From Phycisphaerales bacterium (GTDB lineage Bacteria > Planctomycetota > Phycisphaerae > Phycisphaerales > UBA1924): a stretch of 64,000 bases of DNA. The stretch spans positions 1 to 64,000 of the forward strand of contig JAJDDC010000035.1 in assembly GCA_029260515.1 (NCBI GenBank), given 5' to 3'. Below, piece after piece: positions 8,721-16,430 of the stretch; position 1 is the first letter of the stretch, and each line of letters starts with the position of its first letter. The position numbers were made by a program, and so were the translations under genes. Under the pieces are notes generated by a model. That model worked only from the letters and a program-made list of their open reading frames with translations. It did not search any database and had not been told where the DNA came from.

Positions 8721-9236
8721 CGCATTTCCCCCCTGTTGAGTGCCAATCGTGATCCGGAAGCAAGTAACAAGCCGCTCTGATAGCCCAAGGCATATGCCAT
8801 CATCTGATCGACACTACGTATACGAGCAATCCTATTCCCGCGTTCAGCATGTCTGATCCCAGCACGCGAGACTAACACTCGAACTGGTCCAGGTTAGAGG
8901 GGGCAGGTCAGTCCTGACCTGCCCCCAGGTGTCGTGCCAGAGTTTATGTGAGTCCAGTCCCGCGCTAAAGCGGTGTGCGGAGCGTAGCGGAGCACGGCTG
9001 GTCTTCGAGTGTGCGCTCGGACGCGCCACAGCGATGCCCGAACCTGCAGACGGTAAGTGCAAAGAGCTGGCGGTCTACATCGTGCCGCACGAAAAGCAGG
9101 CGTGGGTGAGGCACCGGACGCTATCCGCTGTTCACTTTGTGTCGGTTGTGCCCGCCCCTGAAGAATCTCCAGTTGCTAGTTCCGGATACAGGACCACACG
9201 CAGGCCGCCTCCGGCACGATCCGAGAGTTGCCTCTG
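8721..9236. other. Intergenic stretch without a convincing gene
   Basis: This 516-base gap separates two accessory genes on the reverse strand. I see no reading frame with coding character. It contains a 28-base perfect palindrome (8899-8926), described separately, and a stretch (about 8960-9130) with slightly coding-like forward composition but no start signal or recognisable product. It may be debris of an older insertion. Confidence 0.5.
8899..8926. repeat. Perfect 28-base palindrome, half of it repeated near 12978
   Basis: GGGGGCAGGTCAG is followed by TC and its exact complement CTGACCTGCCCCC, giving a 13-bp stem with a 2-base loop. The reverse-strand sequence GGGGGCAGGTCAGGAC occurs again in the same orientation at 12978-12993, so the two copies bracket the large LVIVD-repeat gene. 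It could be the footprint of a small mobile repeat or a terminator-like structure. No T-run follows. Confidence 0.7.
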
Positions 9237-12200
9237 TCAGGGGCAGCCTGCGCCGAACGCGACGAGGAACTCGAACACGTCGGAGTAATCGAAGACGCCT
9301 AGCGGCTCGGCGAGGTCTGCGGCTGGTTCTGAGTTGCCGAATGCCACCAGGAACGCAAACACGTCGGAGTAATCTAACACACCGTACGGCTCGGCCAGGT
9401 CGGCCGCGTTGCACGCGCCCCCGCAGGACACGTCGACGATCTGCAACCCGCTCGACCCGTCAACGACGTACGCGACTGATCCAGAGACGCGTATGCCTTG
9501 CGCGGCGTCCGGAGTGTCCACAGAGCCAAGAAACACGGGACTAGCAGGGTCACTCACATCGAGTACTTGGAGTCCATTTGCATAATCTGCTACGTATACC
9601 GTGGTGCCAGAAACTGCGATGCTAGATGCTCTATCCGGCGTCTCGACCGTGGCGATGATCTCTGGCGATGAAGGATCGAACACGTCAATAACGACCAAAC
9701 CCGATCCATGATTCGCCACATATGCGACCGCACCAGAGACCGCAACATCCAGGGCGAGTGATGGTGTGTCCACCGAGCCCAAGATCGTGGGGGTTGTCGG
9801 ATCGCTTACATCAATCACCTGCAGGCCTGCGGTGAGGTCCGTTGCATATACCAGAGATCCTGATACTGCGACGCTGCTCATCGAGGTGGGCGTATCCACT
9901 GAACCGAGTATGGTCGGGTTCGCCGCGTCGCCAATGTCGATCACTTGCAGGCCCGAGCCGCTATCCGCCACGTACGCCACCGAGCCCGAAACCGCTACAC
10001 CCATGGCGCGGTCTGGCGTGACCAGCGAACCGAGAATGGTCGGGTTCGCCGGGTCGCCAACGTCGATCACTTGCAAACCCGAGCCGAAATCGGCCACGTA
10101 CGCCACCGAACCCAAAAGCGCTACGCCTCTGGCGCGGTCTGGCGTGTCCACCGAGCCGAGAATGGTCGGGTTCGCCGGGTCGCTCGCATCAAGTATCTGC
10201 AGGCCCGCTTCGCCATCTGCAATATAGACCTGTGATCCCGAATACGCGACGCCGTACGCATAGTCAGACGAATCGAACGAGGCCAGAATCAACGGATTCA
10301 CTGACTCACAAGACTCGCATGCATCGAGTTGCCCGTTGCCGTCGCTGTCCTCTTCCGATACCCCGAGCGCGTCGGCGAGCAGTTCCAGGTCGATTTGATT
10401 GGCGATCCCATCGCCGTCAAGATCCTGCTCTTGCTCTGGCAGTCTTACATATGTGCAAAGGTCATCCGTGTTCAGTAGGCAGTCGCCGTTGATGTCGGAA
10501 TTAATCCAGGTTCCAGTCCGGACCGTGCCGAAGAACGCGTGAGCGGCCCCGTCAACGCCGGCATCGAGTCGGAATGACAGAACTCGTGTGCCGCCGAGCT
10601 GTGGGATGGAGAGTGAGAAGAACTGACGTACACCCTGCTCGTCGTCAGCTCGCTGATCGAGAGATGTTTGCTGTTGGCCCTGCCAATGTGCCGTGAGAAA
10701 ACCATCGGTTCCGGGCGAGCTGAATCCCGCATCGAACCCGACCGCTGAGATCATCCGATCGATAGGTATCTCGAAGCCAACCCAGTGGCTGTCTGGTCCC
10801 GACTCGAGCTCGAAGAACGGATCGCCGGTCTGGAACGAGACTTCGCCACTTCCCCCATCCGCCATTGTCAGCTCATCGAGCGCGATCGTGTCTCGGTGCA
10901 TTACCAGCACGCGTCCCGAGTCACAATCATCGATGCGTGCTTCGCATCCCAGGTCGAAGTCCCCGTCCCAGTTGAACAGTTCGCCGCTGTCGTCGTAGTG
11001 CCCGCCCTCGACAAGCGGCCAGTTGATCCCTCCGGCGTACGCTCGGCTGGCTTTGAAACCGAGCGGTAGCCTGCTCCCACCGGGGCTCAGGAACGCGTTG
11101 TCGTCGAGCCAGCTGGCCCCAGCATTTGTCACGGAATCCCGAAACCAGACCCACGGCAGGCCGTGATCATGAGCGTTCCCGCCAGGGTTCCAGGGATAAA
11201 TGCTCGCAGTCGGATAGTTCGAGTAGGTCACGTTTCGGCAAGAAATATCTGCGTTAAATGCGTGGTCGAGCTCGATCGGACTTTGTGTGAAGGGCAGCGG
11301 GACCCGAACAATGTACGGAGGGAGACGGACTGGGATCTGTATCGATGGCGTGTCGTCGTAGTAGTTGAACACGTGGGCCGCAAATCGGCCCGCTACTACC
11401 GGAGTACTATCTTCATGAAATATTGGAGGGAGAAACGCGTCGAGTAGGTGTAGTGTGACCTCTGCATCGCTGCCCTGAGACGCCAGTTCACGCGCAAAGG
11501 TATCGCCGATCCAAGACCCAGCGGAGTGCGCAACGATCTCAATATGGGTATACGGCAGACGGGCGTTGATGAACTCGTTCGCAAGACTACGACCGATGAG
11601 CCGTGCGTTTGTGAATGCAGCAGACGGGCTGGAGTTGAGGACGCCGTCGCCTGCATCCGCCGTCCAGTCCAAATACGCGACATCCCACAGTTGGTCATCG
11701 GACGAGGGCGGCCCCGCGATATGGTCCGCGGTATCAGTCGCGATATCCACCACCCACGGATGGAGGTCCAGAAGATCTTGTGAGGCGGGGAGCGGCCCGT
11801 TCCAGCCGTGCGTGACAAGGAATAGTCTGTTCGGACTCGACCCGGCTCGTACAAACGTCAGATACTGCAACGCATCCTCGATCTCAATCGGTTCGATCTC
11901 CACATCCGGCTGGTCCTCGACGGCTGTCTCAACGACAGTGACAAGACCGCCTGCAACTGATCGTTGAGCCAGATCTCCGCCGAGCTGCTCTGCCCACAGG
12001 CTATAGGTGCCGGGAGCGACATCGGCGACGTTGAATGATGTCTGATTGACTGCAGGAGACGTGGCGATTGACGCAGGCAATGGGATTGCAACGCCGGGTT
12101 CGTTCCAGGGATTACTGACCAGGTCCTCATCGAGATAAAACCGGATTTCTTCGAACGCTTGATCGCCGTCAATCCAGTGGATGTCGAACGCATCACCCTG

Positions 12201-12929
12201 GACCACTCCAATACTCACCGAAGGTTCTGTGATCTGGAGCTCGGGCAGCAGCCGGACGTTGTCGATCGTGCCAGAGACGAGCGCCCCGACTGCTTCATCG
12301 CCAGCGAAGCCGATCGCGGAGCCGCCGCTCGTCAGTCTGGAATCAAATACTTCCACCAGTGGCTCAGTAGGTCTCGGCTGAGAGATCTCCCATGCGCGAA
12401 GAGTTAGTTGAGACCCATGCGCCTGCGCCTCGAGAATCCAGGTCTCGCCTGGTGTATATGCAACCGGGAATGAACCAAGCTCCTCTTCAACCCCCATTGT
12501 GTAGTCGAGCAACTCGATGTACGCCCGCCCCTCATCAGAGAGTACGAAACCGAGGTAGGACTCCACTTCCTCGAAGAACGGGTCATACTGGACACGCAAC
12601 CCGATTCCAGCGTCTGTCCCCGGATCGGCACGAACCTCTGCGATCACAGTCCCATTCACGAACAGGTCGGGATACAAAAACGAGTCCACGTAGCCGATGA
12701 AGAGCTCGTCGCCAAAGTTCAGCTGCGATGTCGTGATCGAAACCCTGCCGCCGTCCACGGTAAATGAACCCGATGGGGGAAGCGCGAGTTCGTCCGATTG
12801 CCACTCGGGCAAGAAGCTCCCATCGTCGAAGTCATCGAGAATCGGGAAGTCATGAATTGTGGGCTGGGCAATCGCTGGCCAGCACGCCAGCGCCGAAACG
12901 AAAACCGAGATCAGTAGCCTGCTGTGCAT
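9237..12929 (-). CDS. Secreted alpha/beta-hydrolase-like protein with LVIVD repeats and GC-type dockerin
   Basis: A 1230-residue exported protein. Signal peptide MHSRLLISVFVSALACWPAIAQ sets the start at 12929. Regions in order: a beta-rich lectin-like domain (about 25-265); an alpha/beta-hydrolase-like domain with LVTHGWNG (near 375) and the nucleophile elbow AHSAGS (near 468); a further beta domain; a dockerin/EF-hand-like calcium segment (DINGDCLLNTDD, DLDGDGIANQID) around 825-880; seven 42-residue LVIVD beta-propeller repeats (889-1168); and a C-terminal GC-type dockerin pair (1173-1230) ending GCP. Lipase or esterase activity is plausible but the substrate is unknown. Sequence composition is less GC-rich than the core genes, and the repeat units are highly alike at DNA level, suggesting recent acquisition and duplication. 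Confidence 0.85.
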   Translation of the reverse strand: MHSRLLISVFVSALACWPAIAQPTIHDFPILDDFDDGSFLPEWQSDELALPPSGSFTVDGGRVSITTSQLNFGDELFIGYVDSFLYPDLFVNGTVIAEVRADPGTDAGIGLRVQYDPFFEEVESYLGFVLSDEGRAYIELLDYTMGVEEELGSFPVAYTPGETWILEAQAHGSQLTLRAWEISQPRPTEPLVEVFDSRLTSGGSAIGFAGDEAVGALVSGTIDNVRLLPELQITEPSVSIGVVQGDAFDIHWIDGDQAFEEIRFYLDEDLVSNPWNEPGVAIPLPASIATSPAVNQTSFNVADVAPGTYSLWAEQLGGDLAQRSVAGGLVTVVETAVEDQPDVEIEPIEIEDALQYLTFVRAGSSPNRLFLVTHGWNGPLPASQDLLDLHPWVVDIATDTADHIAGPPSSDDQLWDVAYLDWTADAGDGVLNSSPSAAFTNARLIGRSLANEFINARLPYTHIEIVAHSAGSWIGDTFARELASQGSDAEVTLHLLDAFLPPIFHEDSTPVVAGRFAAHVFNYYDDTPSIQIPVRLPPYIVRVPLPFTQSPIELDHAFNADISCRNVTYSNYPTASIYPWNPGGNAHDHGLPWVWFRDSVTNAGASWLDDNAFLSPGGSRLPLGFKASRAYAGGINWPLVEGGHYDDSGELFNWDGDFDLGCEARIDDCDSGRVLVMHRDTIALDELTMADGGSGEVSFQTGDPFFELESGPDSHWVGFEIPIDRMISAVGFDAGFSSPGTDGFLTAHWQGQQQTSLDQRADDEQGVRQFFSLSIPQLGGTRVLSFRLDAGVDGAAHAFFGTVRTGTWINSDINGDCLLNTDDLCTYVRLPEQEQDLDGDGIANQIDLELLADALGVSEEDSDGNGQLDACESCESVNPLILASFDSSDYAYGVAYSGSQVYIADGEAGLQILDASDPANPTILGSVDTPDRARGVALLGSVAYVADFGSGLQVIDVGDPANPTILGSLVTPDRAMGVAVSGSVAYVADSGSGLQVIDIGDAANPTILGSVDTPTSMSSVAVSGSLVYATDLTAGLQVIDVSDPTTPTILGSVDTPSLALDVAVSGAVAYVANHGSGLVVIDVFDPSSPEIIATVETPDRASSIAVSGTTVYVADYANGLQVLDVSDPASPVFLGSVDTPDAAQGIRVSGSVAYVVDGSSGLQIVDVSCGGACNAADLAEPYGVLDYSDVFAFLVAFGNSEPAADLAEPLGVFDYSDVFEFLVAFGAGCP
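9426..10265 (-). repeat. Seven in-frame 126-base repeats encoding LVIVD blades
   Basis: Each unit encodes 42 residues of the type AVSGSVAYVADxGSGLQVID followed by xxDPANPTILGSVDTP; the last unit stops after 28 residues. Units 2 and 3 are nearly identical in DNA, the outer ones more diverged, which fits tandem growth from the middle of the array. The repeat period equals one LVIVD/beta-propeller blade, so about seven blades would close a propeller. This is protein repeat DNA and not a CRISPR array. Confidence 0.9.
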
Positions 12930-12977
12930 GACAATCACAATATCGTGTGCGAGCCTGGAACAAAAGCGCAAGGGAGG

Positions 12978-12993
12978 TCCTGACCTGCCCCCG
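12978..12993 (-). repeat. Second copy of GGGGGCAGGTCAGGAC
   Basis: Read on the reverse strand this 16-base sequence equals half of the palindrome at 8899-8926. It lies 48 bases upstream of the LVIVD gene start. Both copies have the same orientation relative to the gene they bracket. Confidence 0.7.
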
Positions 12994-13156
12994 GTTGTTG
13001 TACCAATCTCGACAAGTGTCATCAGTTCATCTTCCCCTGCTGCTGAGTCGTGCTGGCGAAGCGAGGACCGGCATTGGAGCCCATGTTTCCGCGGCAGGCA
13101 GCTTGTACCCATGGATTGAGTGAAGCCGCGCCTGGATTTCGCGGAACAGACCCAAT

Positions 13157-13195
13157 CCGGGGGTCGCAGCGGTCACCGCGACCCCCGGTGTTTTC
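13157..13195. terminator. Terminator-like hairpin downstream of a small phage-like gene
   Basis: CCGGGGGTCGC (13157-13167) pairs perfectly with GCGACCCCCGG (13178-13188) over 11 bp. A TTTT run follows on the forward strand. On the reverse strand it sits right after the stop codon at 13194, so it could end that transcript even though the U-run favours the other direction. Confidence 0.5.
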
Positions 13196-13496
13196 AATCA
13201 CCCAGGACGTGATGCGTCACGACGACTTCCACCACACCCTCATAGGCGTAGTACGGTTTGTGGGTGGCCGCGCAGCGTTTCAACGTGTAGCACACGAGGA
13301 CGCCAGACCTCCGAACACCCGCAAGATCTTCGATGCTCGTTGGTGACCGCAGCACATCGCCGTGGTTGGCGAACAGCATGCCCCGCAAGGGCCTGCCCTG
13401 AATAATCAACCCGTCGTGCGGTCCGCCGCGGAGATGCACCTAGTACTCTCCGGCGGCCTCCTCGGCGATCCGCCGATCATGCTCACTCGCTTCCAT
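13194..13496 (-). pseudogene. Small phage-like protein gene interrupted by in-frame TAG
   Basis: From the ATG at 13496 the frame reads MEASEHDRRIAEEAAGEY, then TAG at 13442-13440, then VHLRGGPHDGLIIQG and on to VVTHHVLGD (99 residues plus the stop). The run EY-x-HLRGGPHDG resembles the RGGPxDG motif of small tail- or structure-associated proteins in phages, and the motif straddles the stop codon, so both halves look like one protein. A GTG directly after the TAG could restart translation. The start overlaps the end of the upstream small gene by 14 bases. Either the gene is a recent pseudogene or the amber codon is read through; only one such case is seen in the window. Confidence 0.5.
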
Positions 13497-13650
13497 TGTC
13501 GGTCTCGATGACGTCCTCGTCATCCGCGATCTCGGTTTCTTGCACAAGCTCGTTGACCAGCGGGCAGACCAGAATCTCGAGTAGTTCGCGAAGGACATGC
13601 GGCTGGTGTTCGCCGGCCTCTACTGAATGCCGCGGTGTGTCATCACACAT
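13483..13650 (-). CDS. Small acidic hypothetical protein
   Basis: A 55-residue protein beginning MCDDTPRHSVEAGEHQPHV and ending in an acidic tail (IADDEDVIETDNGSE). The middle (LRELLEILVCPLVNELVQE) would form an amphipathic helix. GGGAG eight bases before the ATG is a good ribosome site. The gene lies directly below a strong terminator hairpin and its end overlaps the next small gene by 14 bases. No family is recognised. Size, spacing and neighbours suggest a phage or mobile-element gene. Confidence 0.55.
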   Translation of the reverse strand: MCDDTPRHSVEAGEHQPHVLRELLEILVCPLVNELVQETEIADDEDVIETDNGSE

Positions 13651-13665
13651 TGTGTTTCTCCCAAT

Positions 13666-13697
13666 GAAAAGGGCCGCCACGCTGAGGTGGCGGCCCT
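13666..13697 (-). terminator. Rho-independent terminator (reverse strand)
   Basis: On the reverse strand AGGGCCGCCAC, a 6-base loop and GTGGCGGCCCT form an 11-bp perfect stem followed by TTTTC. It closes the small membrane-protein gene at 13754 and stands just ahead of the ribosome site of the 55-residue gene. Confidence 0.8.
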
Positions 13698-13753
13698 GAG
13701 GTTGTGCTCGGCGCCGAAGACGCCAGGCAGTTTTCAACACATCGGCGTCGTGG

Positions 13754-13999
13754 TCAGGCGGCGTCCGCCTCCAGGTCCGGGTTCACATGTGACTGGGCCG
13801 AGAGCGGGTCCGCAACGGCGACGACCGCGTGCTTGGCCGCGAGCACACAGGTTACGATCACAAGCAGTGTCGCCAGCACGCTCCAGCGTGACATGGCGTG
13901 CAACTGCAGACTGAGATTTGAGCGCGGCACCAAGTCGATCGTGCTTTGCGAGACGCGGCTGAGCCCGGGTGTGATGCGGGCCATGTGGATCAGCAGCAT
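13754..13999 (-). CDS. Small single-span membrane protein
   Basis: About 81 residues. A polar N-terminus (MARITPGLSRVSQSTIDLV from an internal ATG at 13984) is followed by one strongly hydrophobic helix (WSVLATLLVIVTCVLAAKHA) and a polar tail (DPLSAQSHVNPDLEADAA). No ribosome site settles the start: GTG 14008, ATG 13999 and ATG 13984 are all possible. A clear terminator lies 57 bases downstream, which supports a real transcript. Size and topology recall small phage membrane proteins, but nothing specific can be claimed. Confidence 0.5.
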   Translation of the reverse strand: MLLIHMARITPGLSRVSQSTIDLVPRSNLSLQLHAMSRWSVLATLLVIVTCVLAAKHAVVAVADPLSAQSHVNPDLEADAA

Positions 14000-14389
14000 G
14001 TGCGGCACTCGCGGCGTGCCACAGGTCGCTCCACATGAACGCTAACCGGCCATCACTCTATCTTGACGCGATTCTCTCGTTTCTTTAGCTGCCGAGAACG
14101 AACATCGGACCTACAGCAGCCATGGCACCCATATACCCAGCCGACATCGCGGAATCGCCCACCGCTCAATATCGCAAAGTCGAGGATCGGAGCGGATGGT
14201 GCGGGACAGGAGCGATGCAGGGCGACCGGGATGACACCGCGTGCGAGGAGTAACCCGCGAGGGATAGGTTGACGCCCGATCGCGGCGAGTGGGCGGGAGC
14301 TCGTGGTGGCGCGTTTCTGGCCGACTGCTTTACGACGGGTGCGCGGTCGGCCCAGCTGCCTTCCGCTGGGCAAGGCTAACTCGACGTTT
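14000..14389. other. Stretch without a convincing gene
   Basis: About 390 bases. A 43-codon forward frame (14122-14253, starting MAPIYPADIAESPTAQYRK) has some protein-like character but no ribosome site and no recognised homologue. The rest shows nothing. Confidence 0.4.
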
Positions 14390-14578
14390 CTACCTCGAGT
14401 TCGCGTGCTCGCTCGCGCTCAGCAGAAGCCTGAAGTCGGCCAGATCGATCACACCCGAGAGATCGAAGTCCGCCTGCGGCGAGCCAGAGCTGAGGTTGGA
14501 GAGCAACACTGCAACATCCGCCGAGGTCAACGCGCCGTCGTTGGTCAGATCGAACGCCACAGCCAGAGTTTTCGGTTC
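14390..14578 (-). pseudogene. C-terminal dockerin fragment
   Basis: The frame ends with two dockerin/EF-hand-like repeats: FDLTNDGALTSADVAVLL and FDLSGVIDLADFRLLLSA, then SEHANSR and a stop. Upstream the frame runs into the leader of the flavoprotein gene and encodes nothing sensible, so this is the surviving tail of a secreted protein whose body has been lost. It is of the classical dockerin type (D-x-T/N-x-D-G), unlike the GC-type tails elsewhere here. Confidence 0.65.
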
Positions 14579-14668
14579 AAGCAGCGACCTTTGTTGCGCA
14601 TGCCCGAGTGTGTATGCTGGGCGTTCCCGCCCTCCCCCCGAGGGGCGGCGCCCGGCCCGGAGGATGTG

Positions 14669-16405
14669 ATGCATACCAGACGTGACTTTGTAAAAACCGG
14701 TCTCGGCGCCGTCATGGGCGCCATGACGGGCGGTGGCCTAGCGCACGCGGGCCTCGGCATGCGGGCGATACCGGGGCTGCCCCCCGGGTGCGACACCGGC
14801 TCGCTGCCCCTGGCAGGGACGCGGCCGCTGATCTCGGCGCCGCTGTCGACAAAGCCTCTGGTCTACGGCGGGTTCAACTTCGCGCCCTGGTTCACTGGCG
14901 ACGCGTTCCCCGACGGGAACATCCCGTTTCACTCGGCGCAGAACGTGTTCCCGCCCGGGCGATTCCCGCGGGCGACCGAGCACGTCGAGGTCGCGGTCAT
15001 CGGCGGCGGCATCTCGGGCCTCTCCGCGGCGTACCTGCTGCGCCGGTTCAACCCGGTCGTGTTCGAGCTGCGCGATCGGTTCGGTGGATCGGCGCAGGGT
15101 GAACACTGGGATGGATCGCCCTACTCGCTCGGCGGCGCCTACGTCATCACGCCCGACCCGGGCACGAATCTGCACACGCTGTACCACAACATCAACCTGC
15201 ACCAGCAGGTCCGCGTCGATAACGACGATCTGACGGTCGAGCTCAACGGCGAGGTGCTCGCCGACTTCATGAAGGGCGCGGGCTTCCCGCCCGAGGACCT
15301 GCCCGGGCTCGAGGCGTACCTGCAAGTGCTCAACCAGATGGCGAACGTGTCGTACCCCGACGTCCCCTTCGACCAGCCATGGATGCAGGCGCTGGACCTC
15401 AAGACGTTCAAGAACGACATCGAGCAGCAGATGGGCGTGCCCGTGCCGCCGCTGCTCGCCTCGGCGATCCAGGCGTACTGCTACTCGTCGTTTGGCGCGG
15501 GCTGGGAGGAGATCTCGGCGGCGAGCGGGTGGAACTTCCTGGCCGCGGAGGTCTTCGGGCGCTGGGTCTTCCCGGGCGGCAACGCGTACATGGCCGACCG
15601 CCTGTGGGAGGAGCTGTCTCTGCTCGACGCCAAGACGCCGCCCGGCTGCACGCCCAAGCACATCCGCGGCGGGTGCCGCGCGGTGGACGTGCGGATGGCC
15701 CCCAGCGGTCGCGTGCACGTGACGTACCGGGACCGCAACGGGCGCGGGCGGGCGCTCGAAGCCGAACGGGTGGTCATGGCGTGCTCGAAGCACATCGCCA
15801 AGCACATGCTGCACAACATCGAGCACCTGGACCCGGCCAAGCTCGCGGCGATGGACATCGAGTACCGGGCGTACGTCGTCGTCAACGTGCTGCTCGACCA
15901 GGAGATCCCGCCCGAGTTTTATGACATCTTCCTGCTCCGCGACGGGCAGTTCCCGCACGACGTCGGCGAGGCCCGAGAGTATTTCTACTCGACCGACGTG
16001 CTCGACGGGAGCTTCACGCCCTCGCACCTGCCGCCGGCCCCGGGCCCGCGGAATGTGCTGACGTTCTACTGGCCCCTGTCGTACCCGCAGGGGCGGTTCG
16101 AGATTATTCTGCACGACCCGTTCGAGCGGTTCGCCGAGGCGTTCGCGGCCCAGCTGCGCGACGAGGTGCTCCCCCTGCTCGGGATGCCCGAGTCGGCGGT
16201 CCGCGAGATCCGCCTGACGCGCTGGGGGCACGCGATGCCGCTGGCCGAGCCGGGGTTCATCGCCTCGGGCAAGCCCCAGGAACTGCTCCGCCCCTTCGAG
16301 GGCAAGGTGTACTTCGTCAACCAGGACAACTGGGCGCTGCCGGCGGTCGAGAACTGCGTGATCGATGCGCATAACGTCGCCGACGAGATCGCGACCGATC
16401 TCTAG
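14669..16405 (+). CDS. Tat-exported FAD-dependent oxidoreductase (amine-oxidase-like)
   Basis: A 578-residue flavoprotein. The N-terminus MHTRRDFVKTGLGAVMG has the twin-arginine pattern RRDFVK followed by a hydrophobic stretch ending AHA, so the folded, cofactor-loaded protein is probably exported by Tat. VAVIGGGISGLSAAYLL (108-124) is the dinucleotide-binding fold, with ELRDRFGGSAQG behind it as in flavin amine oxidases. The C-terminus FVNQDNWALPAVENC ... DAHNVADEI fits the second FAD-contact segment. GGAGG five bases before the ATG fixes the start. The substrate is unknown. The GH13 gene follows after 25 bases, so the two are probably cotranscribed. Confidence 0.85.
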   Translation: MHTRRDFVKTGLGAVMGAMTGGGLAHAGLGMRAIPGLPPGCDTGSLPLAGTRPLISAPLSTKPLVYGGFNFAPWFTGDAFPDGNIPFHSAQNVFPPGRFPRATEHVEVAVIGGGISGLSAAYLLRRFNPVVFELRDRFGGSAQGEHWDGSPYSLGGAYVITPDPGTNLHTLYHNINLHQQVRVDNDDLTVELNGEVLADFMKGAGFPPEDLPGLEAYLQVLNQMANVSYPDVPFDQPWMQALDLKTFKNDIEQQMGVPVPPLLASAIQAYCYSSFGAGWEEISAASGWNFLAAEVFGRWVFPGGNAYMADRLWEELSLLDAKTPPGCTPKHIRGGCRAVDVRMAPSGRVHVTYRDRNGRGRALEAERVVMACSKHIAKHMLHNIEHLDPAKLAAMDIEYRAYVVVNVLLDQEIPPEFYDIFLLRDGQFPHDVGEAREYFYSTDVLDGSFTPSHLPPAPGPRNVLTFYWPLSYPQGRFEIILHDPFERFAEAFAAQLRDEVLPLLGMPESAVREIRLTRWGHAMPLAEPGFIASGKPQELLRPFEGKVYFVNQDNWALPAVENCVIDAHNVADEIATDL

Positions 16406-16430
16406 AGCCCCGACGACGCGAGGACAACGC

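Noticed and set aside
9426-10265. Regularly spaced repeats as a possible CRISPR array
   Set aside because: The 126-base period codes for 42-residue protein repeats, no spacer-like unique segments exist, and no cas genes are near.
14122-14253. Small forward gene beginning MAPIYPADIAESPTAQYRK
   Set aside because: Protein-like at the start but without a ribosome site, with a short odd tail, and no recognisable family; kept only as a remark in the gap entry.
7635-14668. Complete integrated element with both attachment sites
   Set aside because: I found an integrase scar at the tRNA but no second copy of the tRNA 3' end and no replication, packaging or transfer genes in this stretch, so only decayed remnants can be claimed.
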